The notes under the pieces are model-generated. The model was not told the origin of the DNA and did not search any database. It was given only the letters and a program-made list of their open reading frames with translations. From assembly GCF_000152905.1 (NCBI RefSeq), contig NZ_CH672419.1, forward strand, positions 52,850 to 116,849: a DNA stretch of 64,000 nt. Direction: 5' to 3'. Every line of letters starts with the position of its first letter. Positions within the stretch are counted from its first letter, which is position 1. Shown one piece after another: positions 36,367 to 46,263 of this stretch. A program made the position numbers and the translations under genes. Source of the stretch: Nitrobacter sp. Nb-311A. Its GTDB lineage: Bacteria > Pseudomonadota > Alphaproteobacteria > Rhizobiales > Xanthobacteraceae.

Positions 36367-38862
36367 TTAGCGGATGCCAGATCCGGTCGACCCTCCGCGG
36401 GTCTGACCCAGGGTTCTCAGCCCAAGCTGAAGCATGAAAGCATGGTTAAGCTGGGGCGGAGTTGCCCCCGCGGAATAAATGTATGAGGTCACGTAGTTGA
36501 GACCGAGAACAAAACAATCGTCCACATATCCCGCACCGACCGCATACTGATTGATTTGATTGGCTTCCAGGTCCCAGCGCGCCGCACCCTGCACGACCCA
36601 GTTGGATGCAACCTTTATGGAACCGCTGCCCAGAATACCTCGGCGCCTTGCGAGAAACCCGAGGGCGGGCTGCTCCGCATAATCGCCATACAACACGCTC
36701 CCGGACCACCGGTTGAAGCTGGCGCGGCCTTCGGCCTCGAAGCGCTGCACGTTCAAGGTCGCTTCATCGATTCGCGCGCGGGTGCTGAACGTGAAGATGC
36801 TGTTAGGTGAATAATTGACGCTCGTTACGTAGTCGGATTGCGCACGCTGCAAGCCGGAATTGACGCCGGTATTGGTGATATCCGCGACGGCGAACGAGTT
36901 CAGGCCGAACAGATGATAGGACTGTCCGAACAGAAAGTTGATTGCGCCGCCATGATCGAATTGAGTCGTCGCCTGTGCGCCCACGTTGGCGCGGCCGCCG
37001 CCCTCGACACGGTCATAACCGGAAAACTTGTCCACGCTGAACAGGTTGCTGGCGTCGAAGACGAGGCTTTGCGCATCCTCGTTCGGCAGCCTGCCGGCAT
37101 AGCTTTCGTTGGGGCGGACGATGACCTGTGCGATCGGCTCGATCGTTGTGGTGCCCCACGGCTGAACGTTGATGAACGGATAGCGGTATTCGACGCCAAC
37201 CACCGGCATGAGGCGGACTGTCTGCGTGGTGCCGGGCTGTATGAAATTGGACACGCCCGGCTGGTTCGAAATATCGGCGTTGATCGCGTCGGCGCGAAGT
37301 GACGCGAACGGCGTCCAGATCTGGCCGAAGGAATCGGTGAACGACTTCCGCCACTGCGCCTGCGCGGTCAGACGCGTATAGGTCCCCGGAATGCCTCGAA
37401 GCAAACAATTGGTTGGCGTTCTCGCCGCCGGGTCAGCCGACGTCGGCGCGCATACGAACGAGGTGTTCGCCAGCGTCGAGATCGGATCGAACTGCGGCTG
37501 ATCACGGGCGAGATTGACGAAGTTGAACTTGTAACTGAACTCGCCGCCAATAACCGAATGGTTGATGACATTCGAATAGTCGATGACCGGCGCGACCACC
37601 GGAACCAGGCTCTGATTGCCCGAGAAGCTCAGGTAGTGGATCGCGCGAGCGTCGAAGTAGCTACGGTTGCCGACACCGGTCAAATAGAGTTGCGAGATCG
37701 CTTCGGTCGGCAGAGTCAGGAACGACTGCATCGGGTCCCTGTACTGCCTCAGCCGGTAGTCGGAGAAGAAGAAGTAGTCGCTTAACAGGACGCCGTCCCA
37801 ACCCCAAACCCATTTGTCGTTCAAGGCAAACTGGCCTTGGGTATCCACACCACCGCGGAAGTCCCGGTTGCCGGGACGCGAACCGAAGGCGTCCGGATCA
37901 AGCTGATTGATGCCATAAGCACGGATCTGATAGGCGCCGTCCTCGAAACGCTGCCGAAACTCACCTTGCATCAACACGCCTTGCCGCGTGGTGAACCGGG
38001 GGGAGAGGGTGAGGTCGTAGTTTGGCGCCAGCGCGAAATAGTAGGGGACCTCGACCCCGACCCCGAAGAAGCTATAGGTGCTCACGCCCGGCATCAGGAA
38101 GCCGCTTTTGCGCTTCACAGTCGGATCTGGCGTCGAGAAGAAAGGCATATAGGCCATAGGCACGCCGTAGAATTCCAATCGGGCGTCCTCGAAGTACAAC
38201 ATCTTCTCGGTCTGATTGTGAATGATGCGGGCACCCTTGACCTGCCAAAGCGGGGGCTTTTTCGGATTCTCCCTGCAGGGCGCGCAGGCTGTGTAGACGC
38301 CGTTCTCGAAAACCGTGTAGTTGCCCTGGGTCCGATCGGCGCGGCTTGCGGCCATGCGGGTCGCATCAGCCGTATCAACTCTCAGCGAATCGACGAATCC
38401 ATCCCGGTAGTCGTCGCTCAAATCGAGGATGCTGGCGTAGGTCACCTTGCCGTCCGCATCGGTCATGCGGATGTTGCCTTCGGCATGGAGCCGCTTGGTT
38501 TTCTGATCGTAGATGACCTTGTCTGCCTCGACGCTCGTGCCGTTGTAGAACATCTGCACATTGCCGACGGCCGATATGCGGGAATTGTTGTAGTCGTAGT
38601 CGAGCTCGGTGGCTTGAACGAGCATCTGCCCATCGCTCTGCCTTGGCGCCGGCGCGGGCTTGGGCGGACGAGGATTGTAAGTGAAGCTTTGCGCCACGGC
38701 CGGAGTGGTAGCGACGACGTCCGTCACGGCGGCTGCAATCAGTCCGAGAACGGCCGCCGTCAGCGACGCCGGAATCACGGACGCGCCGGACCGACGGCGG
38801 CGCGGCAAGACGCGCCGCTCGCGAGCGGTCGAACATTTACGGAGGGTGGCGATTGCAGCCAC
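36367..38862 (-). CDS. lptD: LPS-assembly protein LptD (outer-membrane translocon)
   Basis: 831 residues from the GTG at 38862, which shares one base with the lptG stop and has AGGAGG seven bases before it. A signal region ending TTPAVAQ is followed by an OstA/LptA-like domain (VQATELDYDYNNSRISAVGN, VYDQ-type repeats such as VIYDQKTKRLHAEGNIRM) and a long beta-barrel part starting at YFEDARLEFYGVPMAYMPFF. It terminates in LRTLGQTRGGSTGSG. It inserts LPS into the outer leaflet. A strand-specific ATG upstream (38928) would lie inside lptG and is not needed. Confidence 0.93.
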   Translation of the reverse strand: MAAIATLRKCSTARERRVLPRRRRSGASVIPASLTAAVLGLIAAAVTDVVATTPAVAQSFTYNPRPPKPAPAPRQSDGQMLVQATELDYDYNNSRISAVGNVQMFYNGTSVEADKVIYDQKTKRLHAEGNIRMTDADGKVTYASILDLSDDYRDGFVDSLRVDTADATRMAASRADRTQGNYTVFENGVYTACAPCRENPKKPPLWQVKGARIIHNQTEKMLYFEDARLEFYGVPMAYMPFFSTPDPTVKRKSGFLMPGVSTYSFFGVGVEVPYYFALAPNYDLTLSPRFTTRQGVLMQGEFRQRFEDGAYQIRAYGINQLDPDAFGSRPGNRDFRGGVDTQGQFALNDKWVWGWDGVLLSDYFFFSDYRLRQYRDPMQSFLTLPTEAISQLYLTGVGNRSYFDARAIHYLSFSGNQSLVPVVAPVIDYSNVINHSVIGGEFSYKFNFVNLARDQPQFDPISTLANTSFVCAPTSADPAARTPTNCLLRGIPGTYTRLTAQAQWRKSFTDSFGQIWTPFASLRADAINADISNQPGVSNFIQPGTTQTVRLMPVVGVEYRYPFINVQPWGTTTIEPIAQVIVRPNESYAGRLPNEDAQSLVFDASNLFSVDKFSGYDRVEGGGRANVGAQATTQFDHGGAINFLFGQSYHLFGLNSFAVADITNTGVNSGLQRAQSDYVTSVNYSPNSIFTFSTRARIDEATLNVQRFEAEGRASFNRWSGSVLYGDYAEQPALGFLARRRGILGSGSIKVASNWVVQGAARWDLEANQINQYAVGAGYVDDCFVLGLNYVTSYIYSAGATPPQLNHAFMLQLGLRTLGQTRGGSTGSGIR

Positions 38863-39959
38863 TATCCGTCCTCCTGATACAGCAAGACCAAAAAGCCAGT
38901 GAGCCCGCCGACGCAGACGGGTAGCCATGCCGCAGCGATTGGATTCATCAGCTCGGCCTTGCTCAAATCCTCAGTTACCTTGGACAGGACATAGAGCAGA
39001 AAGCCCGAACCCACGCCACTTAAAACCATCTTTTGCACCCCGCCGAAGCGGAAGAACCGGAGGCTTACCGAGGCCGCCAGCATCACCATTGCAGCCAGCA
39101 AAAACGGCTGTGCGATGAGTTTGTGGTATTGGAGCCGGTATCCTGCGGTGGCAAACCCTGAACTCTCGGAAGACTTGATATAACCCGGAAGTTGCCAAAA
39201 TGACACAGTTTCGGGGGTGGAGAAACTGTTTTGGACCTGCGCTGGCGTCAGACTGGTCGAAAGGACGAAGGTTTCCTGTTCGACCGGCGGGTTGTCGAGC
39301 GTAAACCGGCGAACGCCTTTGAACAGCCAGCGGCCGTCCTCCAGGGCTGCCTCGCGCGCCTCGATACGTTCCTCGAACCTGGAATGGGGATTGAATCTGA
39401 ACACGGTGAGCCCTGTCAAGCGCACGCCCTGCTGCTCACTGCGCGCCGCGTTGATGATGGCCTGGCCGTCGTCGGTCACCTGATTGATCCAGAAGCCGGA
39501 TGCGTCCTGAAGACCGCCTCCGGAGACACCGCCGAACAGTTCGGCCTCCATGCGCTTGGACAATTCCCGCAGGTTGGCGGATAGCGGATTGTAGACCGTG
39601 GTGGCGAGGGCGCCGAGCACGATCGCGCATGCGAGCGCCGGCGAGATGAATTGCCACGCCGAAACGCCAGCGGCGCGGGCCACCACCAGTTCAAGCTGCC
39701 GCGACAATGCGAGATAGCACGTCATGGCGCCGATCAGGACACAGAACGGAGTCAGTTTCTCAAGGAGTTGAGGCACCCTGAAAAGCGATGTTTCCGCAAC
39801 CACGAGCGCCGATGCCGATGCGAGCCCGGACGTCCTTCGGACCATTTCGATGTAATCGACAAGAACGAGTAGCAGAAAAATGCTGACGAACACGCCGAGC
39901 GCAGCCACCAAGAAGCGGCCAGCAAAATAACGACCCAACGTGTTCGTCAACATGCTCAT
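38862..39959 (-). CDS. lptG: LPS export ABC transporter permease LptG
   Basis: 365 residues from MSMLTNTLGRYFAGRFLVAA, chosen because the ATG overlaps the lptF stop as ATGA; a second ATG lies two codons on. YjgP/YjgQ family with about six membrane helices in two groups (FVSIFLLLVLVDYIEM, and PFLLAAMVMLAASVSLRFF at the end) and a periplasmic jellyroll between. It forms the inner-membrane LptB2FG complex that extracts LPS, with LptB encoded elsewhere. The motif of its end GLTGFLVLLYQEDG runs into the lptD start. Confidence 0.93.
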   Translation of the reverse strand: MSMLTNTLGRYFAGRFLVAALGVFVSIFLLLVLVDYIEMVRRTSGLASASALVVAETSLFRVPQLLEKLTPFCVLIGAMTCYLALSRQLELVVARAAGVSAWQFISPALACAIVLGALATTVYNPLSANLRELSKRMEAELFGGVSGGGLQDASGFWINQVTDDGQAIINAARSEQQGVRLTGLTVFRFNPHSRFEERIEAREAALEDGRWLFKGVRRFTLDNPPVEQETFVLSTSLTPAQVQNSFSTPETVSFWQLPGYIKSSESSGFATAGYRLQYHKLIAQPFLLAAMVMLAASVSLRFFRFGGVQKMVLSGVGSGFLLYVLSKVTEDLSKAELMNPIAAAWLPVCVGGLTGFLVLLYQEDG

Positions 39960-41128
39960 GCGACGGCCGGTCTCTTCCCCAGCAGGCGGAGGAGCCGCGC
40001 GTTGGATCTGTTGATCGCCTCTATTAACGCAGCGGGTGGTTCGAGCACTATTCCAGCAACGATCACCCGCAGGCTGATGCCAATTGCCCCGAAAAGAAGC
40101 AGGTATTGCAGGAGCGCCGCGAGGGGCGATTTCACAGTCATGACGGAAAGCGCGAAACCGGCCATACGAAGCCCGAACACGGCTGCAATTGCCGCCCCCA
40201 TGGAGAAATTGCGACTCTGACGCGTGGTACGCGGTGTTCCAAGGAACGCGAAGGTCAGCGCGGCAAAGACAAACGGATAGATCGGGGCGGTGAATCGATC
40301 GTGAAGCTCGGCGCGGAATTGGCCTTGTAGCTGCTGAACCACCGGGTCGTTCTGATCGGGAACGATCAACTCCCAAAGATAACGCTCGCGAATGCCATAA
40401 ACAACGTCATGCCCTCGATTGGAGAATTTCGACATGTCGAACGCATAGCGGTCAAACGCGACCATGGCCGGTTCGCGCTTGCCGGTCTCGAATCTCTCCA
40501 AGTGCCCGTCTTCCAGGACGAGGAACGAGCCCTTGTCGTTCTTCATCACCGTTCCGTGGTCAGCGATGATGCTGAGGCGTTCATCCGAATTACGGCGATC
40601 ATCAATGAAAATTCCGGCGAGCTGGCCACCAGGTTGTCGTTCCCGAATACGAATTGTCAGATTCGGATCGAGTTGCGCAAATCGGCCGGGCTGCAAAACG
40701 TTCGCCAGAACGTCGGCGGTGATCTCGGCGTCCCATCGCTTCAACCGACGCATCCCGTCAGGTGCAAGGTAGGCCGCGATGAATGCCACCAGCAAGGCCA
40801 CGATCACCGTTGCGTAGATGAACGGCCGGAAAAGCCGGAACGGCGACAGGCCGGCGGCATTCATCACAATGATTTCCGAATCCGTAGCAAGCTTGTGGAG
40901 GGTGTGCGAAATCGCGATCATCAGCGCGATCGGGGAGATGATCAGCACCAGTACCGGGATGGCAAGGCTAGTAATCCCCAGGAACGTCAGAATGGTCTGT
41001 CCCTGGCTTGTCATCAGGTCGATCCCGCGCAACGCCTGCGTAATCCAGATCACGCCCGTCAGGCTGACCAGGACTACCACAAACGACGCCAGCGTCGTCC
41101 GGAAGATATACCTGTCGATAGACCCCAT
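39956..41128 (-). CDS. lptF: LPS export ABC transporter permease LptF
   Basis: 390 residues from MGSIDRYIFRTTLASFVVVL. YjgP family: about six helices (IPVLVLIISPIALMIAISHT, then RLFRPFIYATVIVALLVAFI), and the periplasmic jellyroll between residues about 130 and 270. Partner of LptG in LPS extraction. First gene of the operon lptF-lptG-lptD-surA-pdxA-ksgA; the pepA gene is divergent. Confidence 0.93.
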   Translation of the reverse strand: MGSIDRYIFRTTLASFVVVLVSLTGVIWITQALRGIDLMTSQGQTILTFLGITSLAIPVLVLIISPIALMIAISHTLHKLATDSEIIVMNAAGLSPFRLFRPFIYATVIVALLVAFIAAYLAPDGMRRLKRWDAEITADVLANVLQPGRFAQLDPNLTIRIRERQPGGQLAGIFIDDRRNSDERLSIIADHGTVMKNDKGSFLVLEDGHLERFETGKREPAMVAFDRYAFDMSKFSNRGHDVVYGIRERYLWELIVPDQNDPVVQQLQGQFRAELHDRFTAPIYPFVFAALTFAFLGTPRTTRQSRNFSMGAAIAAVFGLRMAGFALSVMTVKSPLAALLQYLLLFGAIGISLRVIVAGIVLEPPAALIEAINRSNARLLRLLGKRPAVA

Positions 41129-41488
41129 CGGTCTGAACGATCCCCAATCCCTCAGGCAGAACATCCGGAAGCGATCAGGCCGCAACCGGGGCTTCCCCCT
41201 GCATCCTGCATGTTTTACCTGACTCGTCTCTCAGTACCATCCCTTTGATCTGTCAACAAAATGGCTGAGCCTTAATGTCCGGCGATTATAGTTAAAATCC
41301 GAGATATGTGACCCTGGGGCCACGACGGCGCAAAACTAAATTGCGCTCCGAGGCGAATTGCAGCAACGGCGCCGAACGCTGATCCGATGGCGGACCTTGG
41401 CAGCGTTGCCTTTGACAGGCCATAGTCGGTAACTCACACGCTGGCCCGATTCCGACGCTGCCCCACCCCTGATCCTGGAGGTTTTCCG
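41129..41488. other. Divergent promoter region lptF/pepA
   Basis: About 360 bases. It contains an AT-rich stretch (TATAGTTAAAATCC near 41290) that could belong to a pepA promoter. No repeat or palindrome stands out. Confidence 0.45.
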
Positions 41489-42988
41489 ATGCCCGACGCC
41501 GTCAAGGTCGGCTTTGTTCTCTTTTCGACCGCTTCGCGCGGGACCCTCGTGGTATTCTGCGATGATGCGCTGAAGTTTGGCCAGGCCGCGAGCAAGGCGC
41601 TTGGATCGTCAGCCGGACTTGTCAAACGGGCGGCTGCAGCCAATCAGTTCAAAGGCAAAAGCGCGACCACGCTCGATATTCTCGCGCCGGAGGGGCTCAA
41701 GGCTAATCGGCTGATCGTCGTGGGCGCCGGCAAAACGTCGGCTCTTAAGAGCAGCGATTTCCTGAAATTCGGCGGTGTCCTTACGGGAAAGATTCGGAGC
41801 GATAACGGCGGCGTCACGATCATTGCAGAACTGCCATCCGCAACGATGACTCCGGATCAGTCGGCGTCACTGGCTTCCGGCATCCGGTTGCGGGCTTACA
41901 AATTCGATCGTTACAAGACGCGGAAGAAGGACGACGAAGCGGCATTGCACGCCGATATATCGATCGCGGTCGCCGACGTCGCCGCGGCGAAGAAAGCTTT
42001 CGCGCCGGTCAATCACGTTGTCGAGGGCGTCATTATCGCGCGTGATCTGGTGAACGAACCGCCGAATATACTCTATCCAGAGGAATTCGCCCGGCGCGCG
42101 AGCCGGTTGCGCGCAGTGGGAGTCAGTATCGGCGTTCTTGACGTCAAGGCCATGACCAAACTTGGCATGGGGGCGCTGCTGGGCGTGGGGCAGGGATCGG
42201 CGCGGCCCAGCCGGACGGTTGTCATGCGCTGGAATGGCGGCAAAAAGGGCGAACCGCCAGTCGCTTTCGTCGGCAAGGGAGTCTGCTTCGACACCGGCGG
42301 AATCTCGATCAAATCCGCCGGCGGCATGGAGGACATGAAGGGCGACATGGGCGGAGCGGCCTGTGTGGTGGGATTGATGCACGCGCTCGCCGCGCGCAAA
42401 GCCAAAGTGAACGCCGTCGGCGTCATCGGGCTTGTCGAGAACATGCCGGACGGCAAGGCGCAACGGCCCGGCGATATCGTGAGGTCAATGTCTGGACAGA
42501 CCATCGAGATCATCAACACCGATGCCGAGGGCCGGCTGGTTCTCGCAGACGTGCTCTGGTACGTCGTTCGCAAGTTCAAGCCCAAGGTGATGGTTGATCT
42601 CGCAACGCTCACCGGCGCGATCATGGTGGCGCTCGGCACCCAGCACGCCGGCCTGTTCTCAAACAACGACGAATTGTCCGAGCGACTGACCAAGGCGGGT
42701 TTGGAGACCGGCGAGCGGGTCTGGCGGATGCCGCTTGCGCCTGAATACGACAAGCTGATCGACTCGCAGTTCGCAGACATGAAAAACACGGGCGGGCGCT
42801 ATGGGGGCTCGATCACGGCTGCTCAATTCTTGCAACGGTTCATCGACGGTACGCCGTGGGCGCATCTTGACATCGCGGGGACGGCGATGGGAGCTCCCAA
42901 ATCCGACATCAATCAAAGCTGGGGATCCGGATTCGGCGTGCGGTTGCTGGATCGCCTCGTCGCGGAGCATTACGAAACGCAGCGATGA
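41489..42988 (+). CDS. pepA: Leucyl aminopeptidase (PepA, M17 family)
   Basis: 499 residues. N-terminal domain, then catalytic part with [19 protein letters not shown], the metal-binding [20 protein letters not shown] and DMKGDMGGA, and the M17 signature [16 protein letters not shown] at about 343-358. The end [16 protein letters not shown] is conserved. Hexameric zinc/manganese exopeptidase. Its stop overlaps the holC start (ATGA), a widely conserved arrangement. Confidence 0.95.
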   Translation: MPDAVKVGFVLFSTASRGTLVVFCDDALKFGQAASKALGSSAGLVKRAAAANQFKGKSATTLDILAPEGLKANRLIVVGAGKTSALKSSDFLKFGGVLTGKIRSDNGGVTIIAELPSATMTPDQSASLASGIRLRAYKFDRYKTRKKDDEAALHADISIAVADVAAAKKAFAPVNHVVEGVIIARDLVNEPPNILYPEEFARRASRLRAVGVSIGVLDVKAMTKLGMGALLGVGQGSARPSRTVVMRWNGGKKGEPPVAFVGKGVCFDTGGISIKSAGGMEDMKGDMGGAACVVGLMHALAARKAKVNAVGVIGLVENMPDGKAQRPGDIVRSMSGQTIEIINTDAEGRLVLADVLWYVVRKFKPKVMVDLATLTGAIMVALGTQHAGLFSNNDELSERLTKAGLETGERVWRMPLAPEYDKLIDSQFADMKNTGGRYGGSITAAQFLQRFIDGTPWAHLDIAGTAMGAPKSDINQSWGSGFGVRLLDRLVAEHYETQR

Positions 42989-43437
42989 CGGAAGTACTAT
43001 TTTATCATTTGCAGAACACGTCGCTTGAAAAGGTTCTGCCACCGCTGCTCGAGAAAACCTTCGAGCGCGGATGGCGGGCTGTCGTCCACACAACGTCTGA
43101 GGAGCGCGCCGATGCGCTCGATGCGCATCTATGGTCCTATCGTGACGATTCTTTCCTGCCGCATGCGACATGGCGGATCGAGGACGCAAGCGAACAGCCG
43201 ATTGTGCTGACAGTCGACGGCCGCAATCCCAACGGGGCCACCGTCAGGTTTTTAATCGACAGCGCCCCGCTTCCGGAAAGTCCTGATACCTATGAGCGGC
43301 TGGTGCTGATCTTCGATGGCGACGACAGTGTCGCGCTGGACGCCGCGAGAGCGGTCTGGACAGAATGCAAATCGCGTGGATTTGAGGCAACCTACTGGCA
43401 GCCCGACGAAAGAGGACGCTGGCAGCGTTACAAATAG
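42985..43437 (+). CDS. holC: DNA polymerase III chi subunit
   Basis: 150 residues starting in the ATGA overlap with pepA. Motifs: [37 protein letters not shown] and [20 protein letters not shown], ending [18 protein letters not shown], as in HolC. Chi links the clamp loader to SSB through the SSB C-terminus. Length and context are typical. Confidence 0.92.
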   Translation: MTEVLFYHLQNTSLEKVLPPLLEKTFERGWRAVVHTTSEERADALDAHLWSYRDDSFLPHATWRIEDASEQPIVLTVDGRNPNGATVRFLIDSAPLPESPDTYERLVLIFDGDDSVALDAARAVWTECKSRGFEATYWQPDERGRWQRYK

Positions 43438-43572
43438 TCAACTAGAGCGGTTGTAATTTAATGAGACTTGAAGCTTTCTGATCTGACACTAAGGTCCAGC
43501 CATGGTCGCGCCGCAAATTCGTGGTTGGGACAGGCTTTTTACGATTTACGATCCGCCGGGATAGAATTCGTC

Positions 43573-44136
43573 GTGGGACAGCCCAGATTTTGCCGAAGGG
43601 CCCTGATGTCGCTCCTTCTGATGGCGCCGCTTGTGTCGGGCTGCGGCAGCGCATCGGATATGTTTTCGACCGGTCTGCTATCGAAGGACGCCGAATGGTT
43701 TTCGCGATCCGGCAGGGTGTTCATCAAGAACGTTTCGATTGAAGCGCCGCCGCTTACGCCGGACAAGCCGGTCACGCCGGACGACCTCATCAGCGCGGAC
43801 GGTCTTTGCCCCGGCATGGCGCCGCCGATCGGAACAGGTGAATCCAGCGCGCTCTCCGATAGCTCCGCAGATGCTCCGACAACCCCGGCGTTCGCAGCAT
43901 CGGGTACGGTGGCATTGGGTCATACCGAATGCGACGTAACGCGCGGCATCGGCGCCGCGCCGGACAATGTCCATCTTTCCAACAACCCGGGAGGCGATCG
44001 TGTTGCGGTCTTGACGTTCCTGAAGGGACCCCGCGCCGGAATCTACACCTTTACGGCGGGACGTCTGTCCTCGATCGAGCGAGCGCCAGAACCAGCCGCA
44101 TCTCCGAAGCTGGAGCGGCGAGCGAAAAGACGGTAA
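43573..44136 (+). CDS. Probable lipoprotein of unknown function
   Basis: 187 residues from a GTG at 43573, or 176 from an ATG at 43606; the long upstream open frame begins TTG and is unlikely. The N-terminus is a lipoprotein signal: RRALMSLLLMAPLVSGCGSA with a lipobox L-V-S-G-C. The rest has a DKPVTPDDLISADGLCPGMA region, a Ser/Ala/Thr-rich stretch, and a conserved-looking segment with two Cys (GHTECDVTRGIGAAPDNVHL), then VAVLTFLKGPRAGIYTFTAG. The end is basic. No family recognised. It follows holC by 135 bases and may be co-transcribed. Confidence 0.68.
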   Translation: MGQPRFCRRALMSLLLMAPLVSGCGSASDMFSTGLLSKDAEWFSRSGRVFIKNVSIEAPPLTPDKPVTPDDLISADGLCPGMAPPIGTGESSALSDSSADAPTTPAFAASGTVALGHTECDVTRGIGAAPDNVHLSNNPGGDRVAVLTFLKGPRAGIYTFTAGRLSSIERAPEPAASPKLERRAKRR

Positions 44137-44147
44137 GGGCGGGGAAC

Positions 44148-44236
44148 AGAGCCTTTCTGTTTCTGATGGAATCAGAAACAGGGTTCAATCCGACGCGTTT
44201 TCCTCACGCGAACCGGTATCGACTTCGCTTGAAAAT
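44148..44236. repeat. Mosaic intergenic repeat (modules A and B)
   Basis: CTGTTTCTGAT (44157-44167), loop GGA, ATCAGAAACAG (44171-44181) form a perfect 11-bp hairpin, the clearest module A in the window. CGACGCGTTTTCCTCACGCG then ACTTCGCTTGAAAAT is module B. Located between convergent genes, so it might also end transcription. Confidence 0.75.
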
Positions 44237-44265
44237 GCTACGAGTTCTTCCGCGGCGGTTTTTCG

Positions 44266-46146
44266 TCAACCCGGGGTTTTGTCGTAAGACGAACTGGCCT
44301 CCAGCCATTCCTCTTCCGCCCGCCGCAGGGCGTCGGCTGCGCTAGAGCGCGCCTTTGTGAGTTGCGCCGCCTGCTTCGGCTCACGCTTGAACAGGTCCGG
44401 CAATGCAAGCGCGACGTCGATTTTTGCGATGATTCCGGTGATTCGCTCGATCTCTGCCTCGGCGGCCGTGATCTTCTGTTTGAGCGGCGCCCGCCGCTCG
44501 ATCTTCTCTCGCCGCGGTTTGTCACGGGCGTCGTCGCGCTCGCCGGACGACCCGCGGTCGCGGCTATTTATGCGGAGGCCTCGTGCCGACAAAACCGCGC
44601 GGCGGTAATCGTCGAGGTCGCCGTCGTAAGAAGTGACGGTGTGGTCCGCCACAACCCATAACCGGTCAGCGCAGGCCTCAATCAGATAGCGGTCATGCGA
44701 GACCATAATGACAGCGCCGGGATATTCGTTGATCGCTTCGGCAAGCGCGGCTCGGCTGTCGATATCGAGATGGTTGGTCGGCTCGTCAAGAATGATCATG
44801 TTGGGGGCGAAGAACGTCGCGAGTCCGAGCAGAAGGCGCGCTTTTTCGCCACCTGAAAGGCTTCGAACGAGGGTGTCGCCCGCCTTGCCGGAAAAGCCTA
44901 TGCCCCCCACGCGGGCGCGGATTTTCGTTTCCGGGGCATCCGGCATCAGCCGCCGCACATGATCATAGGGCGAGCCGTCGAGGTCCAGTTCGTCGGTCTG
45001 GTGCTGGGCGAAATAGCCGATTGATAGCTTGTCGGCGCGCACTACCTTGCCGGCGAACGGTTGCAGCTTGCCGGCGAGCAGCTTCACGAGCGTGGACTTG
45101 CCGTTGCCGTTAGCGCCGAGCAGGGCGATGCGATCGTCCTCGTCGATCCGCAAGGTCACGCGTTTGAGAACCGGCGATTTCGGATCGTAACCTACGACCG
45201 CCTCGTCAACGGCGATGATCGGCGGCGACAACAGCTTGTCCGGCACGGGAAAGGAAATCTCGCGCACGTCCTGCGTGACCAGCGCGGTCACGGGCTTCAT
45301 GCGTTCGAGCATCTTCACGCGTGACTGCGCCTGGCGCGCTTTCGAAGCCTTGGCCTTGAAGCGATCGACGAAAGCCTGGAGCCGCTTGCGTTCATCAGCC
45401 TGACGCCTGGCGTGCTTGGCGTCGAGCATCTCACGGGCGGCGCGCTGTTCCTCGAAGGAGGAATAGGTGCCTTTGTAGAGCGAAAGCCTGCCGCGATCGA
45501 GGTGCAGAATCTGATCGACGGACGTGTCGAGCAGATCGCGGTCGTGACTGATGACGATCACCGTGCGCGGGTAGTGCGCGAGGTGGTCTTCCAGCCAGAG
45601 CGTTCCCTCAAGATCGAGGTAATTGGTCGGCTCGTCCAACAGCAATAAATCGGGTGAAGCAAAGAGGGTGGCCGCAAGCGCGACGCGCATACGCCAGCCG
45701 CCTGAGAATTCGGAACAGGGGCGGGCCTGATCCGCGGTTGAAAACCCGAGACCGCTCAGGATCGACGCCGCCCGTGCGGGTGCGGAATGGGCGTCGATAT
45801 CGACCAGACGCGTCTGGATGTCCGCGATGCGGTGCGGGTCGCGGGCAGTTTCGGCTTCACGCAGCAGCGTATGGCGTTCGACGTCGGCCCTAAGCACCAC
45901 CTCGATCAGGCTTTCAGGGCCGTCGGGAGCTTCTTGCGCGAGGCTACCGACGCGCCAGCGTGGCGGAATGGCAATGGTCCCCGTTTCCGTCGGCAGTTCA
46001 CCGCGTATGGCATGGAACAGCGTCGATTTTCCGACGCCGTTACGCCCGACGAAGCCGACGCGAGCGCCGGGCACGATCTGAACAGAGCTATGGTCGATCA
46101 GCAGCCGTCCGGCGATACGGATCGAAATATCGGTGATGGACAGCAT
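44266..46146 (-). CDS. ABC-F family ATPase (YheS/Uup-like)
   Basis: 626 residues, two ABC domains on one chain and no membrane segment. First: Walker A GFVGRNGVGKSTLFHAI, signature FSGGWRMRVALAATLFA, Walker B LLLLDEPTNYLDLEGTLW. Second: ALLGANGNGKSTLVKLLAG, LSGGEKARLLLGLATFF, MIILDEPTNHLDIDSRAALA. The linker between has a basic coiled region (KHARRQADERKRLQAFVDRF). ABC-F proteins act on ribosomes (translation rescue or antibiotic resistance); a C-terminal coiled coil over the last 80 residues fits the Uup/YheS group. Confidence 0.92.
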   Translation of the reverse strand: MLSITDISIRIAGRLLIDHSSVQIVPGARVGFVGRNGVGKSTLFHAIRGELPTETGTIAIPPRWRVGSLAQEAPDGPESLIEVVLRADVERHTLLREAETARDPHRIADIQTRLVDIDAHSAPARAASILSGLGFSTADQARPCSEFSGGWRMRVALAATLFASPDLLLLDEPTNYLDLEGTLWLEDHLAHYPRTVIVISHDRDLLDTSVDQILHLDRGRLSLYKGTYSSFEEQRAAREMLDAKHARRQADERKRLQAFVDRFKAKASKARQAQSRVKMLERMKPVTALVTQDVREISFPVPDKLLSPPIIAVDEAVVGYDPKSPVLKRVTLRIDEDDRIALLGANGNGKSTLVKLLAGKLQPFAGKVVRADKLSIGYFAQHQTDELDLDGSPYDHVRRLMPDAPETKIRARVGGIGFSGKAGDTLVRSLSGGEKARLLLGLATFFAPNMIILDEPTNHLDIDSRAALAEAINEYPGAVIMVSHDRYLIEACADRLWVVADHTVTSYDGDLDDYRRAVLSARGLRINSRDRGSSGERDDARDKPRREKIERRAPLKQKITAAEAEIERITGIIAKIDVALALPDLFKREPKQAAQLTKARSSAADALRRAEEEWLEASSSYDKTPG

Positions 46147-46263
46147 GTTTGTTTTTCACCGCTGCGTCGGCCAAACGCAATTCATTTATGATTATTCAGG
46201 CGTAAAGGCATGATTGTTCGGGAGTAAAGACGGCGAAAGCTGCCAAAACGACGCGGAAGGACC

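Noticed and set aside
37837-38877. 346-codon plus-strand open frame opposite lptD
   Set aside because: Antisense shadow of lptD with no ribosome binding site and no family features.
38863-38928. ATG at 38928 as lptD start
   Set aside because: It lies within lptG; the GTG at 38862 has a strong ribosome binding site at ideal spacing and one-base overlap with the lptG stop.
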